Assembly (NCBI GenBank): GCA_006384855.1
Contig: VCJN01000200.1
Location: 62,001 to 126,000, forward strand
Length of the DNA stretch: 64,000 bases
Direction of reading: 5' to 3'
Origin: Tetraselmis striata
Taxonomy: Eukaryota; Chlorophyta; Chlorodendrophyceae; Chlorodendrales; Chlorodendraceae
Shown: piece by piece, positions 55,549-64,000 of the stretch
Position numbering within the stretch: the stretch's first letter is position 1
Layout: each line of letters starts with the position of its first letter
Notes under the pieces: model-generated
Seen by the model: the letters and a program-made list of their open reading frames with translations, nothing else
Told to the model about the DNA's origin: nothing
Databases searched by the model: none
Program-made: the position numbers and the translations under genes

Positions 55549-55905
55549 TGTAAGCTTTAGGTGAAAGACTTTAGCATAGACAAGGAAAAGGTTTGCAGCA
55601 AAGGGTCTTGCTACAGTGTACCGGGGTGTACACGGCTTTATACATCTATCGGCTTGGCACTCGTTCGCATGCATGCATTAGGCTTGGAAATGCAATCTAG
55701 GCTTGGAGTCATGAGGGAGTCATCGGGGCATAATGGCTGACGAGGGCATGACGTGTGGCAAGCACGCGGCATATGTGTGTGGGCGGATCAGCAGCTTAGT
55801 TGCATGTAGTAGTTGCGTTAGTATAAGGAAGTGAGTGGTACGAGTATGACTGTATAGGTGTGCGGGTATATGTATGCAGGTAGGGTTATGGTCGTAACCC
55901 TAACA
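55549..55905 (-). repeat. Gypsy fossil, right LTR
   Basis: It is 357 bp long and colinear with 47529-47885. The flanking AGCGG at 55906 matches the base run before the left LTR. Confidence 0.75.
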
Positions 55906-56460
55906 AGCGGGCATCAGTAATAGCACCGCCACCATGGCGCCCCCTCCACCACCACCGCCGCCAAAGCCACCACCAATATTGCCAAAACCACTTGCAAAGG
56001 GATACATGAAAGAGACAGCAAAATTTACAGAGGACTAAAGAAAGGCCACACGTAGCTAAAGAGCTATACTGGCAACTGCGAATGCTGGCTCGGCATCTGC
56101 ATGATGATGATGGCGGCGTGCAACTCTGTTGGGTGCGGCTCCGCCAAGAGCAGAAGACGCCGCGCCAGCTGCCGTGACACCGCCGGCTGCGCCTCGGCCT
56201 GCGGATGCGTGAATAGCGGCGGCCACACGGCTGAGCAGCAAGCACCGGATGGGGCGTGACGAGAGCTGAGTGTGGTGAGGCCGGGCGGCGCACCGGAGGG
56301 GGGAGGGTTGGGGCGGTTGCATGCCAATGCCTGCCAAGGGAAATCCGGTCTACCACCGCCTTGGCTCTGGCCTCTCCTTGGTCGCCGCGCGGCGTCTATC
56401 GTTCTCGACCGCGGGAGGGGAAGCGGTCTCTCTCCATTTGACATGAGAGGCTGCAGCTAG
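55906..56460 (-). other. Unassigned minus-strand frame
   Basis: A frame from 56444 to 56064 is arginine/proline-rich at first, then helical (AVSRQLARRLLLLAEPHPTE). It ends near the gypsy LTR. It may be the last exon of the gene described next, but no splice link could be confirmed. Confidence 0.3.
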
Positions 56461-56768
56461 ATAACATTCGAGGTTTCGGACAACATCCTCCTTCTGTCTA
56501 TGGAAAAACACTACATGCAAGCGAAGTAGTGGCCGTGGATACCGAGGCCTGCCAGCTTCTTACGTTCGGGTTAGTCAGCGAAGACCGAGCCCAGGAGAAG
56601 GACGACCTTGCAGTCTCTGTGGCAATAATGAAAACACACTTAACAACAACAACAGCACAAACGCAAAGCAACGCAGAGGCAGCACTAAAAGTGGCGCTGT
56701 CTCACAGTATCAGATCAGCGTTGGAGCCCTGAACTTTGCGCGGCATCCGGAGTGGCTGCTTCGTGGAG

Positions 56769-57260
56769 TCAGTCATAATCTTCAGACTCCTTGCGAGGAA
56801 CACAGAGGTGTTGTGAGGCTCGTGCGGGCCAAGAACGACCAGCAGTATCTCTATGTTGCTGTTTGAGCTGCGTGGTCTGTTGCTCCGCTGGCCAGCATGT
56901 ACCACACAACAGTAATTGTTGGCGCAGATATTCCTTAGCATGCACACACGCAATAAGCATACTCTGGTAGGCATCACACATGATTGCATACACGGTGGCG
57001 CTGTGGTGCTTGAACTTGTATGTATAGTTGGACGCCATCCATCCTATGTCGAGGAGGTTGATGAAGTCTGCGCCGTGCCCCTGCCACGCTCCATCAGCCG
57101 CCCGCAGGATGGCCCTACCACTGTCAGACATTCTGAAGGCGCTAAAGCCCAGCGCAGGGACGAGCCAAGTGGCGAGCCTTCAGTTTTGCCTCCGCCGCAT
57201 TAATCGCGTTGCGCGAGTCTCCCGGCACGTTCTCGCTGGCGTTGTGTGAGTTGTAGCAGT
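56769..57260 (-). CDS. Unidentified spliced gene
   Basis: An exon from about 57129, after a CTTCAG acceptor, reads MSDSGRAILRAADGAWQGHG and then DFINLLDIGWMASNYTYKFK before ending at a stop at 56769. An upstream exon-like piece near 57245-57185 reads NASENVPGDSRNAINAAEAK. The protein looks ordinary and well formed, unlike the repeat frames around it. I recognise no family. A host gene or a decayed element gene are both possible. Confidence 0.4.
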
Positions 57261-57299
57261 TGCAGACTACACTGACTGCATACCACAGGTGTATGCTCT

Positions 57300-58900
57300 T
57301 TCAACTACGACATTTAAATCGGCGACGACATGGCGGGCGCGGAATTGGGCCCAATGGTGTGGCAGGAAGTTGAATCGGCCAGTCATGCTGAGGAGCCGGG
57401 CCGTCGGCGCCAAGATGGAACGTGCCATGCGGTAAAACGGGTAAACGAAGCACACAAAAGGGGCCGCCAATACCACCAACCCGCGCAGCGGACGCGGTCG
57501 GGATGGGCCGATGGGGGCTCGAGAGAGAGAGGGAGGGGTGCAGTGTCGTAGCGCTCGCCGTTTCTAAACGCGACCAAGGTCGGCGGTTGTTAGTAGAACA
57601 GACAACAGCTAGCCAATCGCACAACTTGGCAGGAAGACGTCCCCGTCGGTCGAATGACGGCGGGTCTTCACACGCGGCCACGCGAGGGTAGCATGCATCA
57701 ATGAAGCCAAAGCGTCTTGCACGCGGCGACGCATCGACGCGGCCTGCCACATGGTAGGCGGGACGCGAGGATGGAAGAATGGGACAAAAGAGTCCCGCTA
57801 GCTTTGCAGACTATTACCTCGTGCGTGGTCGACTCCCAACCATGACTCCATGAGCCAGAGTCAACCTTGCCCGTTGTCACGGCAGTTTTCGGGTTGTAGC
57901 GGCCCCGTGCCACAGTAGCGGCAGTAGCGGCCGTGAGGGTGTGTGGCGACTACCTGTAGTTGCGCGCCGCCTACTCGCCACGTGGAAATACCTGCCGCGG
58001 GCGAGCGCGCTGTTGTGCGCTTGACGGAATAAAACCCCAAATACTGGTAGTAAACATATTTGGGGTTATGCATGGAGCCAATTACGCGCTATTTCGGTCC
58101 GGACTCAAACCGATAACGCTTTGAGCTACGGCAAGGTGCATGTTTATTATCTCACAGATACGGGTTTTGTTAGATACATGGTTCAAGTAAAGCTTACGGC
58201 GTGGCAATGCGCATTGCATTCCCTACCTGACGGCCAGGCTATCACCGCCGCGGCACGCTCCTATGGCGCGTGGGAAGGACGAACGAGGAGGTTGAGGTCG
58301 GGCCCGCAGTACCTCAACCAGAGGCCCGGTGAGGGGGAATGGGGACTAGTGTTGCTTCCGCGCCATTCCACGCACCCGCGCCCGCGCGGGCAGCCGCACC
58401 GCCAGCAGCCGAACCGACTTCACTCGCGCCCCAGCCCACCCCCTTTCTACTGACCAGGCATCGGTAATGCACGGACGCGAGTCTGCCTTGGTGGCGGCGA
58501 TTGGCGAGGACAACAACGGGCGCCATGACGATTACGAAAAAGCATGCCGCTCGGCGACAGCGGCGGCTTCCGTGCGACTGAACGCCACCAGTGCCCTTGG
58601 ACTGAGTCGGCCTGTTCTTTGCCGGGTGGAAAGGGGGGTGCTGTCGTCATTGGGTTTGCTTGCGCGAGGCTGCGGGTGTGGCTGACGGGAGCCCAACGCC
58701 GCTGCTGCGCGGGAGGGATGGGCGGCCGTCGGGAGCAGGCGTTCGCGAGATCCCCCACGCGAGTGGTGGCGGGAGGCCGGTACCCCACCCCGCAGTAGAT
58801 CCAGACGAGCCGTCCGATGGAATGGGCGCCCTCTGAAACGCGTTGACCGCCGTCAATTTTGCCCACCGGAAATGTACGGTCCCGCGCAGTCAATAAGGAT
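57300..58900. other. Mixed intergenic stretch
   Basis: Several open frames on both strands exist in GC-rich DNA (for example 57301-57750 minus and 58447-58893 minus), without domains or splice support. A perfect 11-bp hairpin (AACCCCAAATA arms) lies at about 58033-58065. Next to it on the minus strand (about 58140-58080) is a TAGCTC...GGTTTGAGTCC arrangement resembling tRNA A- and B-box words, though too closely spaced for a tRNA. Confidence 0.4.
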
Positions 58901-58937
58901 TAAATAAGCTCTTATTCCATACAAGTAGATCCTTTGC

Positions 58938-59540
58938 AGGAGTGTGCACGAATGCACACTCCTGCATTCGTGCACATGTATGGACATGTGCACGAGGGAC
59001 ATGTCTTTCGCGGCGTAAATGCCCTCTGTACAATGTACGTTCGTGTATGTGTTCGATCGGCACTGAAATAAGAACGCAAGGAACTTAGCTGAGAACGCAA
59101 ATGCCCTCTGTACAATGTACGTTCGTGTATGTGTTCGGATCGGCACTGAAATAAGAACGTACATCGGCAATGTACGTTCGTGTATGTGTATGTGTGTGTG
59201 TGCCGATCCGGAAGGATCGGCACAGGATCCGGCCTTACGGGCCGGAAGGATCGGAAGGACCGGAACACCGGTGCGCACACATTACGACCGGAAGGATCGT
59301 GTATGTGTATGTGTGCCGATCCGGAAGGATCGGCACTGAGCTGAGAACGTAAATGCCCTCTGTACAATGTACGTTCGTGTATGTGTTCGATCGGCATGTA
59401 TCTGTTCGTGCACATGTATGGACATGTGCACGAGGGGCATGTCTTTCGCGGAGTAAATGCCCTCTGTACAATGTACGCGTGTGTATGGGCATTCGTGCAC
59501 ATGTATGGACATGTGCACACTCCATGCGCATGTGGAGTGC
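58938..59540. repeat. Hairpin-rich tandem repeat cluster
   Basis: An AAATGCCCTCTGTACAATGT unit recurs near 59020, 59099, 59350 and 59457. Perfect hairpins include an 11-bp one at 58938-58963, GTGCACATGT arms at 58970-58993, 59408-59431 and 59495-59518, and GTGCCGATCC arms at 59200-59223 and 59313-59336. No coding explanation is convincing. Open frames on both strands are repeat products. Confidence 0.85.
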
Positions 59541-59900
59541 GGCAAGGATCAATCGTAGTAGTCGCTATAATCGCTACATTGATTGAGCCGCAAGGATCAA
59601 GAGAGCCGCAAGATTCCGGCTGATATACATTCATGGAATCCAGCTTGCATCAATGTGCAGGGGGTATAGTTGCATGTTACTATCTGAGTATGACAACTGA
59701 TGCTGTGCTGCAGTCACCATCATCAATACGCCATCTCATCGCTCGTTTGGGTTGTGAAGTCTTTGCGTCATATGGAATGAGCGAGTGCTGTGGCAAAATA
59801 TCAATGTCCATGCCGAGTCCGACTAGCGGCATCATCTCAACCAGGATCAAGAGAGCCGCAAGGATCAATCGTAATAGTCGCTACAATCGCTACATTGTAC
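59541..59900. repeat. Direct repeats flanking a captured exon-like segment
   Basis: GCAAGGATCAATCGTA and CGCTACATTG words occur in the same order at about 59543-59581 and 59856-59897. They enclose about 275 bp that includes an AMP-binding-like fragment. Confidence 0.65.
59713..59820 (+). pseudogene. AMP-binding (ANL) enzyme exon fragment
   Basis: After a GCTGCAG acceptor the frame reads SSIRHLIARLGCEVFASYG and continues with MSECCGKISMSM. The YGMSE segment matches the conserved YGxTE adenylate-binding motif of acyl-CoA synthetases and related ANL enzymes, with normal flanking residues. Only about 35 residues are present and no other domain adjoins, so this is a captured or relic exon. Confidence 0.4.
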
Positions 59901-60179
59901 AACCCCGCATCCGCGGACCCGCCGACCGGGGGCCCGGCGTCCGTCGACGGACGGGCGACGAGGCGGACGGGCGACGGATATGACGGCGTCCGGCATCCGG
60001 GTCCGGTCCACGCGGCGGGCTCGGCACTTCGCGCCATGCCCGCCCCGTAGACCTAGCGAACGGCGCGACGATCGGCCGGTACCGGTACAAGTAGTCCGCA
60101 ACAGGTAAGCGCGACGGATATTTGGCTTGCGCGGAATTATTACGGAATCTATACAAGATACATTGTCGGTCTATCTAAT

Positions 60180-60350
60180 AATCTTTGCGAATCCGTTCCG
60201 AATGTCGACGATAGACGGACAGACAAACAGACAAACATACAGACTCAAAAACAAACTCACACACTCACCTCGTAATTGATATGGAATTGTTGGTCACATG
60301 GGGCCCGCGGACCCCCCCCCCCCTCCCCCGCGTGACACCCAATAAGGGCG
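60180..60350. other. CAAACAGA-rich tract and poly-C run
   Basis: Low-complexity DNA precedes the DIRS repeat. A C run lies at about 60313-60330. Confidence 0.6.
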
Positions 60351-60352
60351 GA

Positions 60353-60610
60353 ATCTAAACTAGTTTATGGGGTTTCCTCCCTTGCCCTAACCGCTTTTCA
60401 GCTACAAGTGCTGCTCAGTGGTACGGAAACTAGGCACCTGTCGTTGCGCCCTTTTTGGGTGCAGCACGAGTAGACATAAAAGCAGCCATACAACTGAGCC
60501 TGCCATCTTCCAGCTTTCGCTGCGTTACACGCAGCGATGTTAAAACTGCCTCGTAACATGTTGCGAGCAAGGTCACCCCAGGTTGTTCAAGACCACACCT
60601 GGCTCACCAC
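60353..60610 (+). repeat. DIRS fossil 2, left terminal repeat
   Basis: It is colinear with 45293-45550 with about 15-20 differences by eye. Confidence 0.8.
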
Positions 60611-60649
60611 GTGTGTGTGATATTCTCATCCGTACGTCCGTGCGTTACC

Positions 60650-61600
60650 ATGCCAGATAGAGAAGAGCCCGTCGATGAGCCGACGCTCGAGTCGCTACAC
60701 GCAGACGTGAAGGACCAGTCTACATTACTGCGCGAGCTTGCTACAACGTTGGCCCAATTGACGGCTCGTGAGCGCGTTGTCGATGGAGAAGGGCACATGG
60801 TTCCGGTTCCGGGCAGCGCATCGTGGGACAGCCGACAGGCAGCGGGGGAGCCGCAGAGCGCCCCGACTTGCTAGAGCTAGCCCAGAGCGGCCATAGTGTC
60901 GGTACAAAATCCGTGAGTGACGAGGATGACTACCTCGCGGTGCCAGAGCTACTACAGCGAGCAAAGTTGGTTAGTTACGGGCCGTTCGACCGGTCAGCCG
61001 AGTGCATGCATGGACTCTTCCCTTTGAGCACCGACCTAAGGAACGAGTACTTCAAGTAGGATGACCGGCGTCTGCCGGCCCATGAGGAGTATTTATGGAT
61101 GTCGTGTTTCAGAGCCCACATGGCCGCACTTTTCGTGGCTCTCGACGAGTTGCTGCCCTACGTCCCTGCTGCAAGTCAGGATTTCCTCCCTAGCTACCTC
61201 GCAAGAGCTCGGAACCACGCCGAAGCCATCGACAAGGCGTTTCGCTGCTGTTTGGCCTTCCTACGGAGGCTTAATGAGGTCAAGCGTGTGCACGGTGACC
61301 AAGGTGTTCTGGACGTGCTGCGAGCCCAACACTTTTAGCTTGCTTCTGAGCATCTTGGTTCCGCGATTTTTGGGGACCTCATGAGGGACTACGAGCGTCG
61401 CGTCTTCGAGGCTACAGTGGCCAGCAGCGCCAAAGCAACCGCTGCTGCTCGGGTAGCGGCCGCAGCTGCAGGGCGCGGACGTGGACGAGGACGTGCGTGG
61501 CGGTGGACGCGGGCGTGGCCGCGAAGGTGAGCACGATGACGGTGTGGGGCGCCTTTCGTCGGAACTGCTGGAGCTTTGCGAGGCCACCTTTCGGTGACCG
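60650..61600 (+). pseudogene. Gag-like region of DIRS fossil 2
   Basis: Frames read as a short acidic head with DQSTLLRELATTLAQLTARE, a helical middle, and a glycine/arginine-rich end. The position before the recombinase and the helical then arginine-rich layout suggest the structural protein. Part of a fossil. Confidence 0.45.
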
Positions 61601-61649
61601 CCGGAAAGCGCACCCTTGCAGCTCAACGTCGGGATGAGCGCCATGTGTC

Positions 61650-61702
61650 AGGTCCTGACCCCCCCCCCCCCCCCCCCCCCCGCCCCCCCCCCCCCCCCCC
61701 AC
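61650..61702. repeat. Long poly-C tract
   Basis: About 40 C residues with one G interruption mark the junction between the gag-like and recombinase parts. Confidence 0.9.
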
Positions 61703-61949
61703 TTACAGACTTCATTTAGACCTTCCTCGATGCGGCGCTTCTCACAGCTACAACCGAGTGCTGCTCAACCATCCGCACACTTGCACATGGCGGCTCAACC
61801 AACCGCCTCCCGTAGTCCCGTACCATTCCATCATTGCGTCCGTCGGTTGTCACACTGCGTGTTACAACTGGTTCACAACGACCAAGTTTCGCGCGTGTAC
61901 GTTACGCGCGAGACATGCGCTACGAGCGCGAAGGGCGCGCGGGGCGGCC

Positions 61950-63473
61950 CTCTTACCTGAACCTAGCCCCGCAAACCCGTACTAGTGCTACTGCAAACCC
62001 GTCCAGCAACTACCGGCCAACCGCCGGGAACCTCACCGCTGCTGCCACGTACTTTGCGAACATTAGTCGCCCGCCTGGTACTCTGTCGGTAAAACGACAC
62101 ACTTACGGAATTGACGAGCCAGAAGCTGTCGCTCCCCGGGCTGCTTCACTGCGATCTCGAACGCATGATGCTTTCGGCTCAGACGAGCTAGGACAGCGGA
62201 CGCTCGACCTGCTCTCCAGGTCCCTCACCGCTCAGACACTCAGGAGCTACGCCGGCAAACTGTCTCAGTTCGCGGAATTCTGCCACGACTCCGAGAACAT
62301 CAGCCCGCTGGAGGCGACCACTGCTACAGTCGTCCGGTACGTTGCATGGATTGGTGAGCGAGGGCACATTGGAGCTAAGTCACTGCAACCCTACCTGTCT
62401 GCAATCAACACGTTCTTCGAGCTGCACAACCTCGACCCAATCGCCAAGGGCAGTCTGCACCTTACTGCAGCTAGCCGTGGGCTGATGCTGCGGCAGCGCC
62501 ATCTGGAAGCTGCCCCTTTGCGAGTTCCTCTGCCTGCTGATATAGCTTACATCTTCGTCGAAAAGGCCGAGTTGATTGTGTTTGCTCCCACCACAGAGTA
62601 TTAGCACGACTTCCGAGCCCTCGTGGCCTCGGTTGTCAACTTCATGTTCTTTGCCAGGGACTTACCAGCGTCTCCTGCCGAGTGCGGGATGTGCATGTCG
62701 ATGATTATAACATCACCATGCAGGATTGCCGCGAGGAAGGTCGCGCTGGGCGACGGGGACCCGACGACATGCGCGTGCTTCTCCTTCCGGTGTCAGAACA
62801 CCCCCGAGTTGCACGACTCCTGCACAATTTCATCAACAACGTATAGTCTGTCCCTCGGGCTACTGTTGCCTTGGCTGAAACAAACTTCTGGGCCGTCACC
62901 CCAAGCGAGCATTCAAAACCTTGGACCGCCGCTCTAATGTCGGACTGGCTGTTGACATCCGTCCGTCTTGTCGGTGCTGCCCCTCCCGCCGGCACTTCAT
63001 GGACCTCACACAGCCTTCTGCGACAGTCTCAGCCGGATAGAGACTCAAAGACAAACAAAGGTGGTGTGCAGTGGTGGTGCAAAGGCGAGAGGCTACAGAG
63101 TTTTGTGAATACAACAATAATTGCTTAACACAACGCTTACCACATGGCAGCATTATACAGTACATATACTCGTAGTCTCAGGTACACATTGTACTAGTAC
63201 ACACATGTACTAACTCGTAGTATATCATACTCGTACAATTGTCACACTTCGCAAGGGAGCAGCGTCTGCCGCGAACGCCATCGGAGCTCCATTGTCCTAC
63301 ATTCGCTACCAAGGCGGCTGGGCCACTAACTCCGACGTCGTTCTGGACTACATCGACCCCAACGTTCTTCCTTCACTTGGCGTATGGCTCTTCTTTGGTC
63401 ACATCGCCCCCCTCCGCCACTTTCAAGTCCAACAGGACTCCGCAACGGTGGCCTTCTCGGTGCCTTCTTCATG
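61950..63473 (+). pseudogene. Tyrosine recombinase region of DIRS fossil 2
   Basis: The N-terminal part has TLRSYAGKLSQFAEFC and AKSLQPYLSAINTFFELHN. The C-terminal part has YQGGWATNSDVVLDYIDPN. These are the same landmarks as in fossil 1. It is a fossil with several breaks. Confidence 0.75.
63133..63247. repeat. 115-bp inverted repeat, left arm
   Basis: Its reverse complement lies at 63538-63654 at roughly 90 percent identity by eye. It lies within the recombinase region of DIRS fossil 2. Confidence 0.8.
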
Positions 63474-63537
63474 ACGTGGCGCTACCCCTTCTCCGTCAAT
63501 CCACCGCTCTCTCCGTTCGCTCGTGACTGGCAAAACC

Positions 63538-63654
63538 AGTGTGACAATTATACGAGTACGATATACTACGACTTAGTACCTGTGTGTACTAGTACAATGT
63601 GTACGTGTGACTACGGGTATATGTACTGTATAATGCTGCCATGTGGTAAGTGTT
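63538..63654. repeat. 115-bp inverted repeat, right arm
   Basis: This is the partner of 63133-63247. It abuts the gypsy-type LTR that begins at 63651. Confidence 0.8.
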
Positions 63655-64000
63655 AGCTTTAAGCAAAAGGCTCTAGTGAAGAGAGGGAAAAGGCTTGCAG
63701 CAAAGGTAATTGTTACAGTGTACCGAGGCGTACACGGCTTTATACAGCTATTGGCATGGCAGCCAGTTGCAAGCATGTGCTAGGCTTGGAGATGCGATCT
63801 AGTCTTGAAGTCATCGGGGATTGCTGCAGACAGCCTCGGGCATTGGTAGAAGCATGCGAGCGTAACGTGGCCGTACGTCTGTAAGACGTGTAATAGGTAC
63901 TGGTGGCGTGCGGGCATTGAGCAGATGTCGGGTAGTACAGAAATGAGTATATATATATAGATATATGTACAAACATGCATGTGCTTACGAGTATGGTGGG
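63651..64000 (+). repeat. Gypsy-family LTR copy, cut by the window edge
   Basis: It starts TGTTAGCTTTAAGC and follows the LTRs at 47529 and 55549 with many differences. The end lies outside the window. Confidence 0.7.

Larger units (their letters stand above)
38843..55905 (-). mobile_element. Ty3/gypsy LTR retrotransposon fossil with nested insertions
   Basis: LTRs lie at 38843-39097 and 55549-55905, both with TG...CA-type ends (TGTAAGC...CCCTAACA on the plus strand). AGCGG flanks the outside of both (38838-38842 and 55906-55910), a 5-bp target duplication. On the minus strand TGGTTTCGTTGAGC follows the right LTR one base in, a good primer-binding site. Gag-leader sequence lies at about 54643-55548. 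Integrase-like (about 39530-40100) and RT-like (about 41100-41447) regions lie near the left end. The span is swollen by other elements, including Harbinger 2 and a copy of the 10.8-kb transposon. It is badly broken, with well over ten breaks, and old. Confidence 0.65.
60353..63540 (+). mobile_element. DIRS-order retrotransposon fossil 2, without visible RT
   Basis: It starts with a 258-bp repeat (60353-60610) shared with the solo copy at 45293. A gag-like region (about 60650-61600) and a tyrosine recombinase region (about 61950-63470) follow. No RT or RNase H motif lies between them. Near 63530 a GGCAAAACCAG word resembles the one directly after the solo repeat at 45553, as a B-type repeat would. 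The element is broken, with several breaks and a small insertion within the recombinase region. Its right-hand A repeat is not present. Confidence 0.65.

Noticed and set aside
58080-58140. Possible tRNA on the minus strand
   Set aside because: Box-A- and box-B-like words are too close together and no cloverleaf can be drawn.
58912-59634. Long minus-strand frames rich in His, Thr and Cys
   Set aside because: They are translations of the hairpin-rich tandem repeats.

Overview
This window is nuclear DNA from a GC-rich eukaryote with short GT-AG introns. It is dense in transposable elements and has very few host genes. The likely host is a microalga or related protist. The one recognisable host gene, a five-knuckle ZCCHC7/AIR-type RNA-binding protein, looks most like land-plant and green-algal versions, so a green-lineage alga is the best guess, but not a firm one. 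Long pure G or C runs, minisatellites and nested repeats recur throughout.

Layout, left to right. 1-5.9 kb: a degraded retroelement with a reverse transcriptase (RT) and a C-terminal PD-(D/E)XK-like endonuclease, plus a short inverted repeat at its outer edges. 6.1-7.9 kb: the zinc-knuckle gene. 9.9-12.2 kb: a young 2.3-kb element bounded by 209-bp direct repeats; a partial copy lies at 54 kb. 12.2-15.9 kb: a PIF/Harbinger DNA transposon with transposase and accessory gene tail to tail. 16.3-26.0 kb: a DIRS-order tyrosine-recombinase retrotransposon fossil with split direct repeats, stretched by about 4.6 kb of foreign DNA that includes an unidentified spliced gene remnant. 26.1-26.9 kb: the last exons of an unidentified minus-strand gene. 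27.0-37.8 kb: a 10.8-kb element with CACTG termini and a 3-bp target duplication (CTA), which I read as CACTA/EnSpm-like. It carries at least four gene regions. 38.8-55.9 kb: a minus-strand Ty3/gypsy fossil with 5-bp target duplication AGCGG, opened up by a second Harbinger element (41.4-44.5 kb), a solo DIRS-type repeat (45.3 kb), an extra internal LTR copy (46.6-47.9 kb), and an inverted, shortened copy of the 10.8-kb element (48.4-54.0 kb). 56-60.3 kb: unidentified open frames, a hairpin-rich repeat cluster, and a small exon-like piece of an AMP-binding enzyme. 60.4-63.5 kb: a second DIRS-type fossil with gag-like and recombinase regions but no visible RT. 63.65 kb to the end: another gypsy LTR copy.

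The strongest candidate for something new is the 27.0-37.8 kb element. It is intact at both ends and has a recognisable target duplication, yet none of its gene regions looks like a standard transposase. One gene (30.6-32.0 kb) reads, through phase-consistent introns, as a 2-oxoglutarate/Fe(II) dioxygenase-like protein with an HxD...H pattern. Another (35.3-37.2 kb) joins a zinc finger to a Tudor-like region, and a third (34.2-35.1 kb) ends in a transposase-style cysteine domain. The second copy keeps the third gene and the small basic-protein gene but lacks the dioxygenase-like gene, which fits an autonomous/non-autonomous pair.
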